From: an uncultured beta proteobacterium
GTDB taxonomy: Bacteria > Pseudomonadota > Gammaproteobacteria > Burkholderiales > Burkholderiaceae
Length of the DNA: 9,204 bases
NCBI GenBank assembly: GCA_903892315.1
Contig: CAITHY010000004.1
Location: forward strand, 1 to 9,204
Reading direction: 5' to 3'
Part shown: positions 1 to 5,967 of the stretch, piece by piece
Position numbering within the stretch: the stretch's first letter is position 1
Layout: each line of letters opens with the position of its first letter
Translations under genes and position numbers: made by a program
The notes under the pieces: generated by a model
Told to the model about the DNA's origin: nothing
Databases searched by the model: none
Seen by the model: only the letters and a program-made list of their open reading frames with translations

Positions 1-976
1 CTCCGCGAGGCATCGTATCTTCGGCATAACGGTACTCTAATTCGACTGCTTTTTCGAAGATGGATTTGAGCTCGTCTTTGAACGCAGAAGTCCATAGCTG
101 CGGGTTCTCCAGCTTGATTTGGTTAATCAAATCAATGCCAAAATTGCAGTGCATAGACTCGTCGCGAAGGATGTATTGATACTGCTCAGCAGCACCCGTC
201 ATTTTATTTTGACGACCCATTGCAAGTATTTGCGTAAAACCAACATAAAAGAACAAACCTTCCATCACGCAAGCAAAAACAATGAGTGATCGGAGCAACT
301 TTTGATCGTTTTCTAATGTGCCAGTCTGAAAATTGGGGTCAGTTAAAACATCAATAAACGGAATTAAGAATTGATCTTTGGCGCGAATAGATTCAATTTC
401 GTTGTACGCATTGAAGATTTCAGCCTGATCTAAACCCAAAGATTCCACAATATATTGGTACGCATGGGTATGAATTGCCTCTTCAAAAGCCTGGCGCAAT
501 AGGTATTGGCGGCATTCTGGAGCGGTAATGTGGCGATAAGTACCCAAAACAATATTATTTGCAGCCAAAGAGTCTGCAGTCGTAAAGAAACCAAGATTGC
601 GCTTAATGATGCGACGCTCATCCTCTGTCAGGCCATTCGGATCTTTCCAAAGCGCGATATCGCGGTTCATGTTGATCTCTTGTGGCATCCAGTGGTTTGC
701 ACAACCAGCTAAATACTTTTCCCAAGCCCACTTGTACTTGAATGGAACCAACTGATTCACGTCAGTCTTAGCATTAATCACGCGCTTATCAGCAGCATTT
801 ACACGCAAAGCTGCGCCGCCGGATAAATTGGCTGCCTCTACTGATGCAGGTGCAGCAGTTTGCGGTGCCATTGCCACTTGATCTGGTTGTGGACGTTGTG
901 GCTCCACTGCAACCGGCTGCGGTGCAAGGCCAGCTTTCGCTAGCGCTGGAGCAACTTCATCTTCCCAATTCAACAT
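1..976 (-). CDS. nrdB: NrdB, ribonucleotide reductase class I beta (radical) subunit, 3' end cut off
   Basis: This is the beta subunit of class I ribonucleotide reductase. It houses the diiron-tyrosyl radical used by NrdA to reduce ribonucleotides to deoxyribonucleotides in the cytoplasm. My translation of the reverse strand gives 325 residues from an ATG at 974-976, open to the window edge; the C-terminal part, with the NrdA-binding tail, lies outside. All expected metal ligands are visible: D135, E166, H169, E239, E273 and H276. Their spacings match E. coli NrdB (31, 3 and 34 residues between the matching pairs). The radical tyrosine is Y173, four residues after H169 in EAIHTHAY. Residues 12-60 form an Ala/Pro/Gln-rich tail before the fold. 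A good Shine-Dalgarno lies 5 bases before the ATG. It is the second gene of an nrdAB operon, 45 bp after nrdA. Identification is very secure; subclass Ia is inferred from the retained tyrosine. Confidence 0.96.
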   Translation of the reverse strand, partial: MLNWEDEVAPALAKAGLAPQPVAVEPQRPQPDQVAMAPQTAAPASVEAANLSGGAALRVNAADKRVINAKTDVNQLVPFKYKWAWEKYLAGCANHWMPQEINMNRDIALWKDPNGLTEDERRIIKRNLGFFTTADSLAANNIVLGTYRHITAPECRQYLLRQAFEEAIHTHAYQYIVESLGLDQAEIFNAYNEIESIRAKDQFLIPFIDVLTDPNFQTGTLENDQKLLRSLIVFACVMEGLFFYVGFTQILAMGRQNKMTGAAEQYQYILRDESMHCNFGIDLINQIKLENPQLWTSAFKDELKSIFEKAVELEYRYAEDTMPRG

Positions 977-981
977 AACTC

Positions 982-987
982 TCTCCT
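982..987 (-). promoter_or_regulatory. Shine-Dalgarno of nrdB
   Basis: AGGAGA on the minus strand, 5 bases before the nrdB ATG. It fixes the start and gives nrdB its own strong ribosome entry, downstream of the intercistronic hairpin. Confidence 0.8.
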
Positions 988-1004
988 AAATTCTTCCATT
1001 AATG

Positions 1005-1029
1005 GCCAATAAGCAAATGGCTTATTGGC
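1005..1029 (-). repeat. Perfect 10-bp inverted repeat (hairpin) at the nrdA-nrdB junction
   Basis: The arms GCCAATAAGC (1005-1014) and GCTTATTGGC (1020-1029) are exact reverse complements around a 5-base loop. In the nrdAB transcript the 5' arm contains the nrdA stop codon (TAA, 1022-1024). No U-tract follows the 3' arm, so it does not look like an intrinsic terminator. It is more likely an intercistronic mRNA structure, possibly affecting stability or the NrdA:NrdB ratio. The structure is seen directly; its role is inferred. Confidence 0.7.
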
Positions 1030-4003
1030 ATGCTTCACATTCTTCAAAACCAGCGTCGCCTGGACGCATTGTGCAAACTGGGCCATCAGCTTCAACTCCG
1101 CCTGCAGCACTTGCAGCAGCTGCATCCGTACCATTTACGCCTCCGCCGCTAGAAACAGAGTTCAGCTGACCGCTTGTAACCGTAGATTTCTCAACGTGGG
1201 TAGCAGCCATTGTGCGGAGGTAATAAGTTGTCTTCAGACCGCGTAACCAAGCTAACTTGTAGGTGTCATCTAATTTCTTGCCAGATGCGCCACCCATGTA
1301 GATGTTCAATGACTGAGCTTGGTCAATCCACTTTTGACGGCGGGATGCCGCTTCAACCAACCAGCTTGGCTCAACTTCAAAAGCGGTTGCATACAGATCA
1401 CGTAAATCTTGTGGAATGCGATCAATCTTCGACAAAGTGCCGTCAAAGTACTTCAAATCGGCAATCATCACTTCGTCCCAAAGGCCGCGATCTTTCAAAT
1501 CACGCACCAAATACTCGTTTACCACCGTGAATTCGCCTGAAAGGTTGGATTTCACGAACAAGTTCTGGAAAGTTGGCTCGATACAAGCAGACACACCAAT
1601 GATGTTTGAAATCGTTGCTGTTGGGGCAATCGCCACACAGTTGGAGTTACGCATACCATGCTGCTTGATGCTTGCGCGCAAGCTACTCCAATCCATAGTG
1701 GAAGAGTTATCCACCTCAACATAACCACCGCGCTCAGCTGCCAACATGGCTACTGAATCCTGCGGGAGGATGCCGCGATCCCATAAAGAACCTTTGTAGG
1801 TGCTGTAAACACCACGCTCAGCCGCCAATTCATTGGATGCTTGGTATGCGTAGTAGCAAACCGCCTCCATTGAAGAATCAGCAAATTTCACAGCCTCATC
1901 GCTAGCGTAAGGAATACGCAGCATATGCAAGCAATCCTGGAAGCCCATGATGCCCATACCGACTGGACGATGCTTCAGGTTGGAATTACGTGCTTTTGCT
2001 ACTGCGTAGTAGTTGATATCGATTACGTTATCCAACATACGCATTGCAGTGCGAACCGTTCTTTGGAGTTTCTCGTGATCCAAAACCATCTTGCCATTGG
2101 CATCAGTCGTCATGTGAGCGGTTAAGTTCACAGAACCCAAGTTGCAAACGGCAATCTCGGTCTCGTTTGTATTGAGGGTGATCTCAGTACAGAGATTAGA
2201 TGAGTGAACTACACCAATATGCTGCTGTGGGCTACGAATGTTGCAAGGATCCTTGAAAGTAATCCATGGGTGGCCAGTCTCAAACAACATGCCGAGCATC
2301 TTGCGCCACAATTGCTGCGCTGGAATGCGGCGGAATGGCTTCAACTCACCACGATCCGCTTTTTGCTCATAGGCAACATAGGCCTCTTCAAATGCTCTAC
2401 CGAATTTATCATGCAAGTCTGGAGTATTGGATGGTGAGAACAAAGTCCAATCGCCACCTTCCATGACCCGCTTCATGAACAAGTCAGGAATCCAGTTAGA
2501 GGTATTCATATCGTGGGTACGACGACGGTCGTCACCAGTGTTCTTGCGCAACTCCAAGAACTCTTCAATATCTAAGTGCCATGTTTCCAAGTAGGCGCAA
2601 ACTGCACCTTTACGCTTACCGCCTTGGTTTACAGCAACTGCCGTATCGTTTACCACCTTCAAGAACGGCACAACACCTTGTGATTTACCGTTAGTACCCT
2701 TGATATGACTACCCAATGCACGAACGTTAGTCCAGTCATTACCCAAGCCACCGGCAAACTTAGATAACAAAGCATTTTCTTTCAACGCTTCGTAGATGCC
2801 ATCCAAATCATCATCCACAGTCGTCAAGTAGCAACTAGAGAGCTGTGGGCGAGTTGTTGCTGAGTTGAACAACGTTGGTGTGCTGGACATGAAATCAAAT
2901 GTAGACAGGATTTCATAGAACTCGATTGCACGACGCTCGCGATCCATCTCATTCAAAGCCAAGCCCATTGCGACGCGCATAAAGAAAGCCTGTGGCATTT
3001 CAATACGACGCTCTTCAATATGCAAGAAATAGCGGTCATACAAAGTCTGCAAACCGAGGTAATTGAACTGCAAGTCACGATTAGCGTTCAATGCTGCAGC
3101 CAGGCGTGGTAAGTCAAACTCGCGCATACGGGGATCTAACAACTCAGCAGAGATACCTTCGTTGATGTACTTCGCGAAGTAGGTGCTGTATTCAGCCTGT
3201 GTATCACCTTGCAATACTTCCTTGCCAAAGATTTCTTTGCGAATCACGTGCATCAAGATGCGCGCTGTTACCTGGCTGTAGGCAGGATCTTTTTCAATCA
3301 AAGTACGGGAAGCCAAAATAGCGGAGTCATACACCTGCGCCATTGGCACGCCGTCGTACAAGTTCTTGATAGTTTCAGTAATGATTGGAGTAGCGTCAAT
3401 GTGAGTTCCCAAACCTTCACAAGCTGCTCCAATCACAGTGCGCAAGGCAGCCATATCAAGCCACTTCTCAACGCCGTTATCAGTTACTTTGATGCCAGAC
3501 TCACCAGCTTGATTCGCAGTTTGCGCTTCTTGGGAAACTTCTTGCTGAGCAGCACGCTCTTGGTTGCGCTTTTCGCGATAAAGAACGTAAGCACGAGCAA
3601 CGTTGTGCTCACCACTACGCATCAAAGCCAATTCAACTTGGTCTTGAATATCTTCGATATGGAAAGTTCCGCCATTTGGACGGCTACGCAACAACGCGCG
3701 CACAACAGAGTGGGTCAACTGCTCTACTTGCTCACGAACACGTGCTGATGCAGCACCTTGTCCGCCATTAACAGCCAAAAATGCCTTGGTTACTGCAATC
3801 GCAATTTTGGATGGCTCAAACGCCACAACTGAACCATTGCGGCGAATAATTTTGTAATCAGATAATTGGGTTGCCTGGGCACCACCAACACCACCAGCCA
3901 CAAAGCTGGCAGAAGGGGCTTGATTTACTGCCCCTGCAGGACTCATTCCTGGGTTATTCGCTCCAGCTGGCTGGCCTGCTGTCTGTGGGTTAGCGTATGT
4001 CAT
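1022..4003 (-). CDS. nrdA: NrdA, ribonucleoside-diphosphate reductase class I alpha (catalytic) subunit
   Basis: This is the catalytic subunit of class I ribonucleotide reductase, 993 residues. Residues 1-48 are a low-complexity Gly/Ala/Pro/Asn tail. Residues about 50-147 form an ATP-cone, the domain that senses ATP/dATP. Residues about 171-258 look like a second, more divergent ATP-cone, joined by a Gln/Glu/Ala-rich linker. The catalytic barrel follows. Active-site residues are redox cysteines C391 (SSCYLT) and C620 (AVCNLGS), N603, thiyl-radical C605 and E607 in SSNLCTEI, and the radical-path tyrosines Y927-Y928 in TTYYLRT. After a Gly/Ala/Ser linker (about 941-976) the C-terminal redox pair C989/C992 closes the protein in ECEACQ. 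It is longer than E. coli NrdA (about 761) because of the extra N-terminal regions. The start is an ATG with AGGAG four bases before it. It is first in the nrdAB operon and lies behind NrdR-like sites. No key residue is missing. Confidence 0.98.
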   Translation of the reverse strand: MTYANPQTAGQPAGANNPGMSPAGAVNQAPSASFVAGGVGGAQATQLSDYKIIRRNGSVVAFEPSKIAIAVTKAFLAVNGGQGAASARVREQVEQLTHSVVRALLRSRPNGGTFHIEDIQDQVELALMRSGEHNVARAYVLYREKRNQERAAQQEVSQEAQTANQAGESGIKVTDNGVEKWLDMAALRTVIGAACEGLGTHIDATPIITETIKNLYDGVPMAQVYDSAILASRTLIEKDPAYSQVTARILMHVIRKEIFGKEVLQGDTQAEYSTYFAKYINEGISAELLDPRMREFDLPRLAAALNANRDLQFNYLGLQTLYDRYFLHIEERRIEMPQAFFMRVAMGLALNEMDRERRAIEFYEILSTFDFMSSTPTLFNSATTRPQLSSCYLTTVDDDLDGIYEALKENALLSKFAGGLGNDWTNVRALGSHIKGTNGKSQGVVPFLKVVNDTAVAVNQGGKRKGAVCAYLETWHLDIEEFLELRKNTGDDRRRTHDMNTSNWIPDLFMKRVMEGGDWTLFSPSNTPDLHDKFGRAFEEAYVAYEQKADRGELKPFRRIPAQQLWRKMLGMLFETGHPWITFKDPCNIRSPQQHIGVVHSSNLCTEITLNTNETEIAVCNLGSVNLTAHMTTDANGKMVLDHEKLQRTVRTAMRMLDNVIDINYYAVAKARNSNLKHRPVGMGIMGFQDCLHMLRIPYASDEAVKFADSSMEAVCYYAYQASNELAAERGVYSTYKGSLWDRGILPQDSVAMLAAERGGYVEVDNSSTMDWSSLRASIKQHGMRNSNCVAIAPTATISNIIGVSACIEPTFQNLFVKSNLSGEFTVVNEYLVRDLKDRGLWDEVMIADLKYFDGTLSKIDRIPQDLRDLYATAFEVEPSWLVEAASRRQKWIDQAQSLNIYMGGASGKKLDDTYKLAWLRGLKTTYYLRTMAATHVEKSTVTSGQLNSVSSGGGVNGTDAAAASAAGGVEADGPVCTMRPGDAGFEECEACQ

Positions 4004-4007
4004 GTTG

Positions 4008-4012
4008 CTCCT
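4008..4012 (-). promoter_or_regulatory. Shine-Dalgarno of nrdA
   Basis: AGGAG on the minus strand, 4 bases before the nrdA ATG. It supports that start. The third NrdR-like site ends one base upstream of it (4014). Confidence 0.7.
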
Positions 4013-4013
4013 G

Positions 4014-4029
4014 CCTCTATATATAGTTA
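4014..4029 (-). promoter_or_regulatory. Third NrdR-like box (box C), next to the nrdA Shine-Dalgarno
   Basis: The 10-bp palindrome CTATATATAG (4017-4026) is an exact match to the core of the NrdR box consensus acaCwATATATwGtgt; the flanking bases match poorly. Its centre is 63 bp from the centre of box B, about twice the 31-bp spacing of the main pair and close to six helical turns. It would lie about 80 bases into the transcript. The sequence match is seen directly; binding is inferred. AT-rich palindromes also arise by chance. Confidence 0.45.
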
Positions 4030-4076
4030 TTTGGACAAAAAATCGTTAAAAAACAATGGGGTATTGCTGGACTCAA

Positions 4077-4092
4077 ACACTACATCTAGTGT
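4077..4092 (-). promoter_or_regulatory. NrdR box B of the nrdAB promoter
   Basis: acaCTACATCTAGtgt has the consensus outer bases of an NrdR box and an 8-bp perfect dyad (4075-4082 with 4087-4094). Its centre is 31 bp from that of box A, with a 15-bp gap, the usual arrangement for NrdR box pairs. It would sit just downstream of the predicted transcription start. NrdR is a zinc-ribbon and ATP-cone repressor of ribonucleotide reductase genes; its gene is not in this window. Confidence 0.72.
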
Positions 4093-4107
4093 TTCGAAGC
4101 GCATTAG

Positions 4108-4123
4108 GCACTAAGTATAGGGA
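4108..4123 (-). promoter_or_regulatory. NrdR box A, overlapping the nrdA -10 element
   Basis: On the minus strand this reads tccCTATACTTAGtgc, matching about 11 of 16 positions of the NrdR consensus, including CTATA and TAGtg. It covers the predicted -10 hexamer TATACT, which fits repression by blocking RNA polymerase. It is weaker than box B alone, but the exact 31-bp spacing raises the likelihood that the two form a pair. Confidence 0.65.
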
Positions 4124-4142
4124 AATATTTGATAATTGGTAA
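4114..4142 (-). promoter_or_regulatory. Predicted sigma70 promoter of nrdAB
   Basis: On the minus strand a -35 TTACCA (4137-4142) and a -10 TATACT (4114-4119, five of six consensus bases) are separated by 17 bp. The predicted start is near 4107, giving an untranslated leader of about 104 bases. The overlap of the -10 with an NrdR-like box supports this choice over other AT-rich hexamers nearby. Confidence 0.6.
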
Positions 4143-4241
4143 GCCATTTATGACAAATATTTATTAGTACTTTTACTAAGTATTCGACTTATTTTGGGGT
4201 CATTTTGGTGCGGATTTTTTGGCCCGTTTTAGACAAAGGCT

Positions 4242-4263
4242 AAAAAAGTAAGCGTACGCTCAC
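4242..4263 (-). terminator. Probable intrinsic terminator after the PP0621-AmpD gene
   Basis: On the minus strand GTGAGC, a GTAC loop and GCTTAC form a six-pair stem (one G-U pair), followed at once by six T residues. It lies 13 bases after the stop codon at 4277. The stem is short, so it may be only moderately efficient. Its position separates the ypjD/ampD unit from nrdAB. Confidence 0.55.
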
Positions 4264-4276
4264 ATACAAAAAAAGA

Positions 4277-5095
4277 CTATCGAGGATTTAGACCAAAAGG
4301 GAGTTTCTCAGAAGAAATGCCTGTCTCATTTTGGAACTTTTTCCAATCAAAATATATTCCAGGATCCGTTTTGCGATCGGGCGCAATGTCGCTATGTCCA
4401 GCAAATTGCAAATGGGGATAAGTGCCCTCCAATTTCCCAATAAGATTTGCCAAGATTTGATACTGAATGACTTCGAATGGCGAAGCCCCATCCCCCTCCA
4501 TTTCAATCCCAATTGAAAAGTCATTGCACTTTTCTCTACCTAGAAATGATGAAACGCCTGCGTGCCAAGCCTTGTTCTGCGTAGAAACAAACTGCATTAA
4601 CTCTCCGGAGCGGGTAATCAAAAAGTGGCTAGATACTTTTTGATCAGCAATCTCTGCAAAGTAAGGATGCGCATTCGGGTCCAGCTTATTTTGGAAAAAA
4701 TCAACAATATGCTGACTGGATACTTTATTTCTGAACTCACTTGGCGGAAGACTGATGTGGTGAATCACCACTAAATCAGGATTCATATTTTCCGGCCTCA
4801 CATCTTGATTGGGAGAAATACGCCAACACGCATCACCTATCCAACCTTGGGAATCCAAAGTCTGCAGATGTTCTTTTGAGCAATAAAAACGGTTGTCATA
4901 AGTTAGAGCCTCTGACTTGGGTAGATGCACTTTGCAACATTGACATTGCACCATTACCTCAGATACACCAGGCTTCTCAGGCTTATTGCTATTGGATTTG
5001 ATGGCATTCCCTGCATTCATCGCAGCCTGCTTCTTGCCCTTAATCCAAAGATAAAAAAGGCCAGCACCTGCAAATAATAGAAGCCACTTAAACAA
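4277..5095 (-). CDS. ampD: Membrane-anchored PP0621-AmpD fusion, N-acetyl-anhydromuramyl-L-alanine amidase
   Basis: This 272-residue protein joins two usually separate proteins. Residues 1-78 resemble the small PP0621 family: one membrane helix (about 3-18), a basic stretch KGKK, then a probable zinc knuckle C51-x2-C54 with C72 and H76. Residues about 80-265 are an AmpD amidase of the Amidase_2 family, which removes the stem peptide from 1,6-anhydro-MurNAc during peptidoglycan recycling. Zinc ligands by comparison with Citrobacter AmpD are H112, H234 and D244; catalytic E198 (SIGIEMEG) and K242 are present, as are the AWHAG and GREKCNDFS motifs. The basic residues after the helix suggest the amidase faces the cytoplasm, where AmpD works. 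The start is TTG (5093-5095), right after the upstream stop; the next in-frame ATG (residue 26) would lose the helix. Only a weak AGAGAG precedes it, so coupled translation is likely. Function is secure; the fusion's benefit is unknown. Confidence 0.93.
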   Translation of the reverse strand: MFKWLLLFAGAGLFYLWIKGKKQAAMNAGNAIKSNSNKPEKPGVSEVMVQCQCCKVHLPKSEALTYDNRFYCSKEHLQTLDSQGWIGDACWRISPNQDVRPENMNPDLVVIHHISLPPSEFRNKVSSQHIVDFFQNKLDPNAHPYFAEIADQKVSSHFLITRSGELMQFVSTQNKAWHAGVSSFLGREKCNDFSIGIEMEGDGASPFEVIQYQILANLIGKLEGTYPHLQFAGHSDIAPDRKTDPGIYFDWKKFQNETGISSEKLPFGLNPR

Positions 5096-5098
5096 TGG

Positions 5099-5947
5099 TT
5101 AAGCTCTCTGAAGAATCACTTCAACTACAAAACGACTGCCAACGTATGCAAGTAACAAAGCGGTGTAAGCACTTAGCACCCAACGAATAGCTGCCCTGCC
5201 ACGCAGCCCTACGCGCCAACGTGCAATCAAAAGACCCGCAAACAAAAACCAAGAGGCCAAAGCAAAAATCGTTTTGTGATCAAACACCAAAGGTTTGCCA
5301 AACAGGGTTTGCGAAAAGAGGAGGCCGGAGAAGACAGTCAAACTCAGAAGTGCAAAACCAACATACAGTAAATTGAACAAAAGACTTTCCATTGTCATTA
5401 GTGGGGGGAGATCCTCCAACCAATGAGCAAGGCGGCCATTTGGAATGATTGCCAACTGGCGATGCAAAGCGCGATCCTGAACGCTCATAAGCATGGCATG
5501 CATCGCCGCTAGACTGAGCAAGCCCACTGAAACAGTAGCCACTACGAAGTGCCCTTTAAACCAAGGATCCGAAACCGCTTTCGGTGAAATCAAGGTTCCT
5601 GGAAAAACAGTCGGCAGAAATGCACAAGTGAGCGCAAACATTAAGACCATCCAACGCAAGCTCGAGATAGGTAAAAACCAAGATTGAAACCAATAAAAGG
5701 CTAGGCCAACCCAAGCAATCAAAGACAAATCCTGTGCAAACCCAAATACAAAACCCTGAGGAGTGAATACGGAGTCATGCAATTGCACCCCATGAATCAC
5801 CAAAATCACAAAAATAGCAGCCTGCACCAGAGCACTGGAGAGTCTAGACTCCACGCCGCGCTTGGCTTTGAAGCTTAAAACCAGCAAAAGCCCTAAATAA
5901 AGTGCGGAAGGGAGCCATCCGTAACTTGAGTAACCTAAAATATCCAT
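5099..5947 (-). CDS. ypjD: YpjD/CcsA-like integral membrane protein (cytochrome c assembly family)
   Basis: This is a 282-residue, very hydrophobic protein with about eight predicted membrane helices (roughly 12-26, 38-52, 66-90, 98-117, 132-153, 190-211, 223-243 and 254-276). It resembles the YpjD/HemX/CcsA branch of the cytochrome c assembly family. Conserved-looking parts are the histidines H52, H133 and H224 (FDHKTIFA) and the C-terminal block with GLRGRAAIRW and AYVGSRFV. I see no tryptophan-rich WWD haem-handling motif, so true cytochrome c synthase activity is doubtful; YpjD-type proteins have no firmly known role. It diverges from ffh, as ypjD does in E. coli, and is followed after 3 bp by the AmpD fusion, which suggests one transcript. 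The ATG at 5945-5947 has no clear Shine-Dalgarno, and only 20 bp separate it from the ffh start. The family call is confident; the function is not. Confidence 0.85.
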   Translation of the reverse strand: MDILGYSSYGWLPSALYLGLLLVLSFKAKRGVESRLSSALVQAAIFVILVIHGVQLHDSVFTPQGFVFGFAQDLSLIAWVGLAFYWFQSWFLPISSLRWMVLMFALTCAFLPTVFPGTLISPKAVSDPWFKGHFVVATVSVGLLSLAAMHAMLMSVQDRALHRQLAIIPNGRLAHWLEDLPPLMTMESLLFNLLYVGFALLSLTVFSGLLFSQTLFGKPLVFDHKTIFALASWFLFAGLLIARWRVGLRGRAAIRWVLSAYTALLLAYVGSRFVVEVILQRA

Positions 5948-5967
5948 CTGGAAAGTCTAATCGATAA
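5948..5967. other. 20-bp divergent spacer between ypjD and ffh
   Basis: The two ATG codons face away from each other with only 20 bp between them, so at least part of each promoter must lie inside the other gene or leaders must be very short. I found no good hexamer pair for either direction; only weak AT-rich candidates such as TAAAAT (5935-5940) are visible. Confidence 0.6.

Noticed and set aside
506..712. Small plus-strand frame opposite nrdB
   Set aside because: The opposite strand encodes the conserved metal-binding region of NrdB; the composition fits a shadow.
1005..1029. Reading the nrdA-nrdB hairpin as a transcription terminator
   Set aside because: There is no T-run after the stem, and nrdB with a strong Shine-Dalgarno follows at once, so the operon should be read through.
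3209..3748. 179-codon plus-strand open frame antisense to nrdA
   Set aside because: It lies wholly inside the unmistakable nrdA frame, has no family resemblance, and looks like a codon-bias shadow.
4004..4276. A small gene or small RNA in the nrdA upstream region
   Set aside because: No convincing start-stop frame with a Shine-Dalgarno was found, and the promoter and operator sites plus the terminator explain the recognisable structure.
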